Part shown: piece by piece, positions 22,501 to 34,500 of the stretch
How the letters are laid out: every line of letters begins with the position of its first letter
How positions within the stretch are numbered: the stretch's first letter is position 1
Origin: Ochotona curzoniae
Taxonomy: Eukaryota > Chordata > Mammalia > Lagomorpha > Ochotonidae
Direction of reading: 5' to 3'
NCBI RefSeq assembly: GCF_017591425.1
Contig: NW_024466459.1
Location: 8,432,001-8,496,000, forward strand
Length of the DNA stretch: 64,000 nt
Position numbers and translations under genes: made by a program
Notes under the pieces: generated by a model
Database searches by the model: none
What the model was told of the DNA's origin: nothing
What the model saw: the letters and a program-made list of their open reading frames with translations, nothing else

Positions 22501-25500
22501 CCTGCGGGTTTCTGGGGAACCAATTCCTGCTCCAGCTCAGAGCCCTAGGGCCCCAGCCCTGCTCCCCAGCTCCTTCACACACAGGTCCTCGAGGTGACAG
22601 CTGAGACAAGGGCACTAGTTCAACAACAGGGTCAAGACTGGCCAGTTCCTCCATAATTGTCAGGGTCCTGTACTCAACTAGCCAGGTGGGAAAGTGGCGG
22701 CTCTGCACCCCACTTGTCCAAACTTAGCCCGACACTGCGGCAGCCAAGAAGGGGCCCATGAGCACTGTGTCCTCCTGGGGGCACCTTTCCCTGGGCTCAC
22801 ACTCCCTCCCACCAGCAGCGTTGAGCAGGCACCTTCGCCAGGTTTGTGACTGGCTACTGCCAGGCCCCAAAAAGCCAAGGGAAGGGGGCCAAGGCATCGC
22901 GCAGGGACCTCCTCCGTGTATTCCCCACATCCTGCTGGCATGGGAAGGAAGCAGTGCCCACTTGCACGTTGGCTGCAAGCACCAGGAAATATCTGACAGT
23001 GTGTTTAAGCGCCGAGTCAATTTCAGACTCTATCTTGTGGTGTCCCTGCCACTTGCTTTGTCTGAAGCCTGGGTCTCCTCATTTGGAGGGGATGAAAGGT
23101 GGGTAGCACCGTGCTAGCTGGTCCCCAACTCCTAGGGCCACACACTCCACAGGTGGGGTTGCCTGGGCCACCGCTTCCCCTTGGCTATCCTGTTGCCTCA
23201 GTCCCGGACCGAGCCCCTGTCCCTGACAGGACGCAGGGGGTCTCATAGGTGTGTGATAGTGCAGGTGGCCCTCTGGGCACGGGTGGGGAGGGCAGAGCAG
23301 TGCCAGGAGAAGCTGGAGGCCTCTGGCCCCACTCCTTTCGCGGGGCCCACCCTCAAGCCTGCCCAGCTCAGCAGTGGCCTCCCACACACGCACAGGAGGG
23401 CCATGAAGGGTGACAGGGAGAGGGAAATTGGAGCAAGACGGTGAACAGGACCAGTACGCAGTTGACGTGAGGAGGCTAGGAGCGAGCAGGTGCAGCAGAA
23501 CTCGCCAAGTCACCATCACCCAACCCTTCTCCTGTGCCACCCATTTGCAGGCACAGCCCCAACTACAAGATCCCTCCCCTTGGAGATCCACTGCAGACCC
23601 TCTGCCAGGACCTCAGAATAAGACTTGCTCCTCCATTCTCACTTTGTCCTCCCCTGGTGACTGTCCCAAGTCACCTCTGCCCCTACTAAGGGGGTTGGCC
23701 CTCAAGGACAGAATCAGTTGAGTTTGAAACTCCAGGCCCGGGACAGGCTACGGCCTGGAATAGCTTGAAGAAATGATGAATGCATTAGATGACTTCCCAG
23801 GAAGGTGAATTTAATGTTCAAGGTGAACAAGAACCGAAGAGGACTGGGATGAGGGGCGGGGCTAGCGCTGGGGGCGGAGTTACAACAAGGGGAGGAGCTT
23901 TGGGCTAAGCTCTGGCCTTCCCAAGGCAGCCAGCCCCTCCTCCGCCCCTGCACACAAGGGCCGAGTCAGCCCTGTCCCTTCCCTTGCAGGGGTTAAGAAA
24001 AGCCACATAGTGGGTGGCATTGGGACCCCAGCATCGCACATCACAATGCCCAACCTGAGCCCCTGTTCCCCTGCTTCCAATCCACACACCCTGGGAGGTG
24101 AGCATACCTCTCACCGGAGGGTATGGCTCCAGGGTATGCATTGCCCAGCCCAGCTGCTGCAGTGAGTCAGTAGACAGAAGCTCTTGCTGTCTCTCTCCAC
24201 CGTTCAGGTCAGTAATGAGACAGCCACGTGGTCGGCAGCTCGAACTAGGGACACGTGTGTGCTGCTGCCTCAATGCGTTTGTCACAGAGATCTGAACTTG
24301 GCCCCGGGGAGCGGGGGTAGGGGCTCTTAAGGGGGAGCGGCTGCAGCCTTATTGCCTGCAACTGAAGTTCAGTTTTATGGGCAATTTTACGCTAGGAGCA
24401 GTGAAATGGATGGGAAGATGCTGTCTCCCCACAACCTTGGTCCCAAGGTGCCCGGGAGGGGACAGGGGCCTCAGCTGCAGAATGCCACCTCCCACTCCAT
24501 TTCCCCAGGAGGCTTCTTCCTGATGCCCCCCTGTATTTCCTGTATGCTCTTTGGCTCCAGCGGGGCGGGTAGGAAGGGGTGATGGGCAGAGCTCCCTGCA
24601 GCCAGGTGAGTAGGGTAGGGCTAGGGGGAGACCTCAGAGGACAGGGGGCCTCACCGAGTCCCGGCCCCCACCGATGCTGAGGAGGGATGGGGCATCTGCG
24701 TGTAACAGCCACTGCGTCTGCATGAGCACGCATGTATTTCTGAGTGTCCCAGGAGTCCCAACACTGCATACTGTGACGAAAGGGGTGGGGGAGGGTGGCT
24801 CAGGGAGTGAAAACATCTCCAGGTCCCCTGTGCCCAGCCCAGGTTGATCCATTTGGAACCGGGAGAGGGGGGTGGGCAGGATAGCCAGGGAGCAGGTGTC
24901 TGACGAGTACCGTTTTCTGTCTGGGAAATCAGAGGCACAGGGAGACGGTCGCTAAGGCTGCCAGACTGCCTGCTTGGAAATGGCGAACATGCAAAAGTGA
25001 AGCTGCCTTTCTGAAACCAGACCCATCCGCATTCCTGGCCCTACCGCTCTGCACTGCATCTCCAGGGGCTGCTGACACCCCTCTACGCCTGCCCCACCCT
25101 GCACTGGCACTCCCACAGGCCACAAACCACCCGTCAGCAAGGAAAGGGGCTAGCAATGATGGAGGCAGGGGCATCCCCAGCCCTTCTCTGCCGTGAGATC
25201 AGAGTGGGGGGAAATGCGACAAGACAGTTGGCAATCAGGATTTGGGTGGCCAGGGGCATGGGAGACACACCCCCACAGCTGCAGCGAGGGCCATGGCTCC
25301 CTCCAAGCTAACAATTCTCCCTGTCTCCCCCTCTGCTGGTGCCTTTGGTGTGTGGCTGGAAACAGGCCCTCAGGTAGTGCTTAAAGCCCTGCACTAGCTC
25401 TTCTTCTGCTCACTCCCATGCTGTCTGCGGGGAAGGACCTAGATAGGAGGCATTTTCGCAGGCTTTCAGCACCCCCTGACCCCATCCAGGGTCCCCTCCC

Positions 25501-28500
25501 TGGTCCTCCAGGAGCACAAAAAAAAAAAAAAACCCGAGTTGGAACCAGACAGGCATCTAGGGACCTAAGGAGGAAGGTACGGTGGGGACCGTCCCCTCTG
25601 CTGACGCCTCCTGGGGCAGGTGCTGTCTGCCATACTAGCATCCTATATGGATGCTGGCTCAGGATCTGGCTGCTCCCCTGAGCCAGCTCCCTCCTAATGT
25701 GCTGGGAAGGCAGCAGAGGGTGGCTCAAGAACTTGGGTCTCCGACACCCATGTGGAAGGCCCAGATGGAGTTCCTGGCTCCGTGGCCCAGTCCTAGCTGC
25801 AGTGGCCATTCAGGAGTGGGCCAGTGGAGGGAAGATCTCCTTCCCTATTACTCTGCGTTTCAAATATAAATCAATCATTTTTTAAAGCAACAGTTTCACG
25901 ATGCCCCACAATGGGCTCCCCAGGGTTCCCATATCCTAAGGGGGCATATCCCTAGATGTCCCCAGGATCTGCTCCAGTTAAAGAGAACTATCAGCAACAC
26001 AGGAAAAAGGGGATCCAAAGGCAGCTTCCAGCACATTCTAGAAGCTCCTAGGTGAGGGTCACAGTGGAATGTGGGGGAAGGAGCAACACCTCCCCACAGC
26101 AGGTGGCCCTGGGCCAGGCTGTCCACAGCTTCTTCCCTGGGGATCGTTGCTCTTCAGCGGGCTGGGAGCTAAGAATAGGCCCACAGCTCCCAGGAGAGCC
26201 AGACCAACCTGCAGGCGCAGCCCTCTTCGCGGTGCTAGAGGGAGAACAGGAACACAGCCGATCACAGCTGTCCCCCGGCCTCCTGTGAGTGTCTAACAAA
26301 CACCCACTGATGCCAAGCACACGTCATGCTCCCCCCACTCCACTGTTCATTCATGCAGGCACAGGATCTCGGGTCTGGCTGCCGCCAGGGTCACCAAGGT
26401 GTTTTGAGCTGATCAAGGTGCCACCTGACAACCCCGAGTGGGGCCTGAACATAGGGTATTCCCACCTCCTAGGGCGAGTGCCTGGCTCTCATTCTGCCAA
26501 ACTCCCTGACCTTTGCTGAGAATCAGCAAGTACAGAGGCTTTGGGTGACACAGAGGGACTCAACCCCATTCAGCCAAACCCTGAGGGAGACCTGAGACCA
26601 GGACTGCTCCGGAGTAGCTGAGGAAAGAGGGGTCCCCAGGGAGCCCCTCTGGGCACCAAAGCCAAGAATGAGGACAAGTACAGAGGACAGAATGCCTAGG
26701 GTAGGGGGCACTAATCTGTTGGCTGCTGCTGCCCCCTTCCCAGGCAGAGCACACAGCGCAGAGCAACCCTGTCCCTTCTCAAGGCAGGACACAGCCCAGG
26801 GCAGTTCTGTCCCCTCCCCTTCCCTAGGCAGGACAGCCCTGTCCCCTTCTCAGAATCCCCATCCTCCCTCCCCCACCTCGCTGGGGAGTGGTTCGACAGT
26901 CTCTCAGACCCTAAGGAAGCTCACCCCTGCCTGTGCCCCCCACATCTCTGCTGCCCTTGGATGAGACCTGCTGCTGTGCCCGTCCTCCCCGAGGGAATTC
27001 CACTCCCACCAAGGGCATTTAGGAACCAGTCCTGCCCACGGATCTTACCTGTCCCCTCCCTTGAGTTGAGGGGACCCCTCACGGGAGTCAGGGGTCACAT
27101 TCTAATGCCATCCTTCGTAGCTGCTCCCACCACCGTGGATCCCACATTGGGGATCAGGTGAGAGCTGGGACAACTACATGGCCACTACCGCCAGAAGCTG
27201 TTGACGTCTGGCCAATAACGTTAATTTCCAAGGAGGACGGCTCTAACTTACTGGGGGAGGGCACCAGATCTGTCCCAGGATGTCTCTCCAGGACCCTGAG
27301 TTAGGGACCAGGACAGTCCCGGGCCCCAGCAGCAGAGGTCCAGGACGTTTCATGGCATTTGGCCATGACCCTGCCACCCGCTGCACACCTGTGCCTGCCA
27401 CCTGCATATTCTGTCACCCGAGCAGGCCCCTGGTGGCCATCTGAGGTCGTGTCCAGGTGTCAGGTGTCATTGCTGGGACAGGTGGCACCTGAGTCGGTTC
27501 TCCGCTCAGGCGGGTTCCCTGGACAGGGAGAGTGGGCGGGGACAGCCCAGGAGCCCAGAGAGGCAAGCGTCTTCTTGGAAGAAGACAGAGGGGAGGGGCC
27601 AGAGAGGCAGGCGTCTTCTTGGAAGAAAGACAGAGAGGAGGGGGCCAGAGAGCGCAAGTGTGCATTACGTGCTACTTTCGGGAGATGGGAAGGGGACGCC
27701 CCGAGCTACTTCATCCTTCCGGATGATTCTTGCCCCTCAGGGTCCCTGGTGCACTCGGGTTTCCTGTCCTGCTCTGAGGGCTCCATGACTCACACCCCTT
27801 CCTGCAAGTGGCCTCAAGAGGCTGCGTTCCCTGCTCTGGGCTGACCCTTCACATTCAGGTGCAGTTACCCACCCACTGGCTGCCAAGACTGCCTTCACGC
27901 CATGCCTGCCCTGAGCCCCCAGCCCATCACCAGGCTGTCGCCAGGGCACAACTAGTTCAGCTCTTGTCCCTGCTCCCTACTCCACCCTTGCCCTGAGCCC
28001 CTGTCCCGTCATCACCAAGGCACAACTAGTTCACCTGTTCCACGTCTGTGTTCTTGGTGCCACTAACTGCAACTCCATTTGGCTCACGTTTCTGGGGCTG
28101 GAGTCCAAGAGTGGCTCTGGCTACCTCCTAGGAAGACTAGCTAAAGCAGGTGTGCCAGTTCAGTCCCAATGTCATCCTCTGGCCATCATTGCCTTCACAA
28201 GCTGCTGACACATGCCTAAGGATACTCAGGCCTTAGAACACAACAATGCCCCTCCTCCGGCTGCTGGCTAGAGCTGGCTGCCTGCTTGCCTCTGCTCAGT
28301 CCAAGCATGCTTCAAGCAGCTGCGCCCAGCGTGCACTGGTTCAGACCAGTATGAGCCAGTCCTGGCTGGATCTGAACAGGTGCAGACGCTGATATAAACA
28401 GGATGGAGTCCCTACCTCCGGCCCTCCCTGGTCACCCTGCCCAGGGTTCCCCCACAAGCAATTGGCCCCAGGTTGGAGCCCCACCCCCCGGCTTGTGCAT

Positions 28501-31500
28501 CCTCTCCTCAAGCTTTCCTCATTTGACAGTTAAGTCAACTAATTTTCTACTAAACCTAATTTCACTCATGGATGGCGGGGGACGCGGTCCTTCCTTCTTG
28601 TGCCATGTACTGCTAATGATGCTTGAGATTATGCAAATACAGTTGACTAGCACAGCTGATTCCGGGTGAGAAGGGAGGGAGAGGCCCACCAGGGATCTTG
28701 CATCCCTGGGAACATACCGCCTGCAGCCGGTCAACCGCTGGGGGGACAGCAAGACTGGGGGGGCCACTGTCAGGCTTGTCTCGGAGCTCTCAGTCCCAGC
28801 GTCACCTTCCTCAGCCCCTGACATCTCACAGCAGCCAAACCGGGGCTGGATTCTCCACACTGCCAGGCCCCTCCACACTCCAGTGGGCCGGGTAATTAAG
28901 GTGCCGAGTCAGGAGAAGCTGGCCACGATGGCACAGCTGGGCAGCGCTGCTGCTGAGTAACAGCCAAGACATCTGCCGCAAACATCTGAGAACGACCCTG
29001 ACACTCGGGCGCCCACACCTTGGCCCTGCAGCCTACCCATTCACATTGCCTTTAGCTACTGGGGAAGAGGGGCACCTGTTTGCATGGAATGAGGCGCTAC
29101 TCCTGTGGAAGAGACTTCTGCATGGCTGGGTGCCTTGTGGTGCACTGAGGTGCTCACAGCCCAGCCCCACCTGCCTTGCACCTGTCGCCTCACTACACTA
29201 GTGACTGGCACCCCATTTTGCAGAAAGAAGGAAGAAGAGGGCTTCCAGGTAAGGGAGAAGTACCAAGGGCTTCCCAGCTGGGGTCCCTGCTGGGCCAGAA
29301 CTGCCCACTGGACCCTAAAGTGCAGACAGGGACTCTAGAGGAATCCCCACCCTCCTTCTAAAAAGCTTCTGGGGGTCCTACACACCCAGCCAACCCCAGG
29401 GGTTCCGGTGCCTGGGTCAGTGCTGTCTGCAGCTCATCTCTCCTCCTACAGTGGTCAGCCCCAGACCACCCACAGTGGAGGGGAGGGCAGACACACAGCC
29501 TCCTCTGGGTTCCTCATCATGGTCACCTGGGCTCCAGCACGTCTGACCCTTGGGTCCTACTATAGGTGAATTAAATCAGAGACACCAAGAACAGGGTCCC
29601 TTCCCAAGGTTCTCCAGCAGGTCCTGCCCCAGACACAGTCAAGAGCCAGAGGAAGGGTCACGTTGCTTCCCTCTCATGACACTGGGAGGTGGTCTGTGAG
29701 TTCAGCACCAGGGGCCTGGGACAGCTCCCAGCCAGCCATAGCTCCCAGGAAAAGCAGCAGGAGATGGCTTGAGTACTTAGGACCCTGTACCCACGGGGAA
29801 ATCCTGTTCCAGGATTCTAGAATAGTCAGAAGGAGTCCTGGCTCCTGGCTTCAGGCTGGGCCAGCCGGAGAGTGAGTCAGCACATGGAATATTTCTTTCT
29901 CTGTCTTTCAAATAAATCTTTTTTACATGTACACATATACATTCTACACACAGCCGCCAGCTCCCCCTGTCCAATACAACAGGTCCTGGCTCCTCCCTCT
30001 CATTTTGGTCTGGAATATCCCGAGTCATTAGAGGTTAGGCATTGGGCCAGGGCTGGTGCTGCCTGGGCCTCCGTGACTGGGAATTGTCCGGGGCTCTGTC
30101 CCCCCCCAGAGCAACCACCTCTCCCCAACACTGCTGGGGGCCCAGATGAAATACAGCTCAGGTAAAGAGCCCCTTTTGGGTCATAGACCATCAAGACAGC
30201 CAGCAGCCACTGCAGAGGGGTCTGGTCGGGCAGGGTTAAGGCGCAGGTGAAGGAAGGCCAGGTCAGTGCCCTGAGTGTGCTGGAGCAGCCTCATGGGCGA
30301 GGAGGAGGGACAGGATTCCACCCAGCCCAGAATCCCCAAGGCAGGAGATTGATAACAGTGATTACTTTAAAATTAAGAACTTTGGTTCCTGGGAGAGGCA
30401 TAAAGAATCGAAAAAGACAGGCTGCAAAGGAAAAGCGGTGTTAATGCATAGAACTCAGGATTTATGCCCAGGATGTGTAAAGAACTCCCACGACTTGATG
30501 AGAAAAGATAAACAACCCAACAGAGAGGCCGGCAGAGGATCCAAATGAGTCTGTCATCCGGGAACAGGCGTGTGACACTCAGCTCCACTGGCTGTCAGCA
30601 GGCACAAGTGAAGTGGGGCAAAACCACCTCCTGCAGGGCCAGCATCCCATGCGGGTGCTGGTTCAAGCCCACGCTGTTCCACTTTTGACCCAGCTCCCTG
30701 TTAATGGCCTGGAAAGACAGTGGAAGATGGCCCAAGTGTTTGAGCCCCATGTGAGAGACCTGGATTGAGTTCCTGGCTCCTGGCTTCAGCCTGGCCCAAA
30801 CCTGACTGCGTGGGAACATACCAGCAGGTGGGAAATCTCTCTCTGCCTCTCAAATAAATTTAAAAAAAAAATTCAATGCCACTGGGGATGGCACCATGGC
30901 ATAGCAGGGGCAGGTGGAGGTGTAGGGGCAGAGACCCCTGGCAGACATGTCCTCATGCTCAAGGTGGACAGGTGTCAAGGGAGATCATCACACATGTTTT
31001 ACGCATGCTTTTATGTGTGTCAAATACCACACTGCAGATATTAATCAAGAAAGGAACATCTTACTTCTTCTTCCATCCCACAGGTACCATGGTTAAAAAT
31101 GAACCCAAGCCTTGTTCACACACTCCTACCTGCCCCCGTGACATTGCACACTCACAGCCCATTAACTTGTTAGCCCATTAGCATGGAGGGGAGGGGGACT
31201 CTAGAGATGCCAGCACCAGGGGAGGAAGTGGAAGGTGCCTGCCCTACCCAGCCACCAACCTCCTGCTCTGACTGACGAACAGCTCCTGAGGAAGGAGCCT
31301 GACTCCAGAGGAGAAAGTCCGAGGGCCTTGGGAAGGCAAGAAATCCTTCCATGGTGCCTTTGAAGCATGAACAGGTTTCAGCCCGGGGCAAAAGCAGCAG
31401 GAAGGGGAGGGAACCAGGGACATGACCATGACCGTCTCACAGGCACCAGGAAACCTGCAGGGTCTGCAGGTGGGCTGGGATGTGGGGGGACAGGCTCCCC

Positions 31501-34500
31501 TCCACGCCCACCCCGGCCTGGCACTCACCTCTGTAGCTCCTTCAGGGAGACGGTGACCCGCAGGCTGTGGCCCAGGATGTAGAGAGCAGCCAGAATGTCT
31601 GCCCACTGCACCATCTCCCCCAGCGGCCCGCCCTTCAGCACCCGTGGGCTGAACACATCCCCGGACTCCTCCGTCAGGAAGCCAATGTGGACGAGGATCT
31701 GGGCAGGCAGGACACGCAGCAGTGTCAGAGTGCAGGAGCCGTGATTTCAGGTCTGCCCCTGTCCACAGACCTGCCCGGGAGATTGGCCAGCAACAGCCAC
31801 TGTCTGCAGGCTGGGCACACAGCGACCGCACAACGAGTCGGGGGTACAGAGAACAAGACTGCCCTCATGGAGTTTACAGTCCAGATGGAAGAGGACAACG
31901 GTAAACAGACATGAAATGATAAGGACTCTGCAAGAAATAAGCAGGGTGATGGGAGACTCATGGCATTAATTGCTGGATGGGTGGGTGGTGTGTGTGCAGA
32001 TGGAGGGAGGGATAGATGGATGATGGGTGGGTGGGTGAGGGATCAACAGGTGGATGGGTGGTGGCTGGTAAATGAGTGAATGGATGAAAAGAGGGAAGGA
32101 AGGAAGGATAGAGGAATGGATGAGTTAGGTGGATGATGGAGGGATGAAGGGTGGATAGTTGCATGGATGAGCCAACAAATCTCCCAAACAGGCTACATTA
32201 TTCTTAACTTTCCACGCAAACGCCATGGCATATCCGCTGGAGAACAGATGTCTACAGAACATGGGCCCCCAAGGGGCTGATCCTCCTGCCCCAGCCTTGC
32301 AAAGTGCTGGGGTCACCCGCCCCCTCCTGACTTTGCACCCTACCACCTCTGCTGCCTCTCTGTTTCAGGGCCTGCCCTGCCTGCTTGGAAGCCCTGGGCT
32401 GTGAGCACGCTGCCTGACTGAGCATTCTGGACTCAGCCCTGGATTCCTCTGAGGGGGCAGTACCTGCTTCTGGTCTCTCCGAACGTCCCCCAGCTTCTGG
32501 GCCAAGCGCTGGGCAGCCATGACCCACTGGGCTGTGAGCCGCCTGGTCCGTTTCTTCATGAAGATCAAGGACTCCTTCCCGCTGCCCATCAGCTCCAGCA
32601 GGGGGGACAGACTGCTCCGGAAAACAGCCTGTGGGTAAGAGCAGGGGTCAGCAATCCATCAGCAACCCCACTGTCTGGAGGACAGGATCCACCCATCCAC
32701 CCTGTCCTGAGGACAGAGGCCCCTCCACGAGCCCCCAGGTTCACCGCCAAGGCCCAGTGCCCGGGCAGTGGTCCGTCCCAGCCCATCTGCCCCATCCCTC
32801 CCAGGGACGTTGCCCGTGATGATGGTGCCCAGGGGTCCAGTGCCACAAGCAGGCAGTAAGGGCTCTGCTCGGGGTCAGCTCCGACCAAGAGTCCTGAACC
32901 CACAAACCCAGCTCGCCAAGGCTCAGACTGGTCATTTGTAAAATTCAATCACCAAAGGGCCACTGGGAGGTAAAAGCTCATATCGAATTCCTGGCACGCA
33001 GAGAGCCCTGGGTGAGTGATAGCAATGATTACTGTTATTCTAGTCCATTCTGGGGCAGCTCTGGGGCTCAGCCTGCCACTCAGGTAGACCTTGGGAGGGC
33101 AACAGCATATACAAGGTGGGCTAGCTTCCCACTGCCCAGCACTTGGCAGGACTATTGGTCCCATTTCACTCAGGCAGAGCCCCCATCCCCATTCCCCCCT
33201 GCCTTGGGTTGTGCAGCTGGGGGAAACCAATGTCACGCCCACCCAGGCCTACCTGAGCCCTGGGGAGGGGCTTGGCAAGGGTCCGGGAGGCCGTCTGGTT
33301 CCTCCAGGGCAGTGGGGGGCAGAACCACTCCACCTCGCTGAGGTAGATGAGGAAGGAGCATTCGGTACCGTCCACTCCAAAGAAGGCATAGCAGGGGTCA
33401 GAGGTCCAGCGGGCGCGCATCCACTGTGGAGAAGGCCAGGGCTGGGCAGGGGGCTGGCAACAGCCCCACACACACCCTCAGACTGCATGCATGCTGCTAC
33501 TCCAGGGACCCCTAAGGTCCCCCAGGCCTGTCCCCTACAGCTGGCCCTGGAGACCAAGTAGAAGGATCTAGCAAAACTGAGCCAGGAAGCCAGTCCAGCA
33601 CTCTGTCTGGAGATGGTAGGGGCAAGACTGGCACACAAAGGGCAAGCAGCCAGGAAGGGTGGCAGCACGGACCTGGACAGCTCCCTGACCCTCCTTAGCT
33701 CTTACTGCCCAGAGAAAACCCTGGCGGCTTCCAGGGGCCAGCCAGGAGCCCCACCCCGCCCACCCACCTCAGCCCATCCTCAGGGCTTCAGAGCCAGCAA
33801 GGCCCTGGCTTCGTGGCTGTGCAAGGACGGATGTCCTCTGGGCAGGAGGAGCTGACCATGCAGCCAGCACCTAGGCCAGGAGGAACAGGACAGAATTTCT
33901 GCGTTTTTCTATACCAGGCCGCTAGGGGGGTGGGACAGTGCCCATGTGTCTACTGCTCCTTCCCTGTGGAAAAGGTGAAGACAGGAGCTCGAGTTGTGCC
34001 GCAAACAGCAGGTAAAGCATCTCACAGGGACTCCACTTCTAGTCCTGGCTGCTCCACTTCCCATCCAGCTCCCTGCTAATGCACCTGGGAAAGCAGCAAA
34101 AGATGGCCCAAGTGTTTGGGGTCCTGCACCTACATGAGAAGCCTGGATGGAGTTCCTTAGTCGGCTTGTGCCAAGGTTAGAATGCAGGGCTGGGCAGAGG
34201 CCCTTGGTAGGAAAGCCCAGCGGGGAGCAGAGGAAATACCTCCTATCGCCTTCTGGTCCCCCACCCCTGCCACCGACTCAGGCCTCACCTCCACCTTCCC
34301 TGCACAGTCAGGGAACTTGGGGTCACTGGGCGCCTCGCACTGGTCCCGCCGCCCCTCAGACACTGGGGGAAGAGGAAAGCTTGCTGAAGACCTGGCCAGA
34401 GGGAGGAGCCCCCACAGCCTCCACTGTAAGGTGCCAGCCTGTAAGGTGCCAGCCTGGTGTCTCCCCTTCCACACCCTTAGCCTCCCTGGAGGCCTCAGAG

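Larger units (their letters stand above)
22176..31528 (-). other. MGAT5B intron 8 (largest, 9.35 kb)
   Basis: SINEs at 25.62, 29.71 and 30.62 kb. MIR-like relics near 23.0 and 24.9 kb. Local duplications at 27.54-27.65 and 27.89-28.04 kb. A CTCF-like motif at 27.42 kb. An octamer-containing single-copy island at 28.5-28.68 kb. Confidence 0.8.
31699..34288 (-). other. MGAT5B introns 5-7 (between exons 5 and 8)
   Basis: Intron 5 (33424-34288) has a 3'-truncated SINE. Intron 6 (32629-33252) has a clear MIR. Intron 7 (31699-32463) has an L2-like relic and the GGATGG tract. Exons 6 and 7 lie inside this span. Confidence 0.8.
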
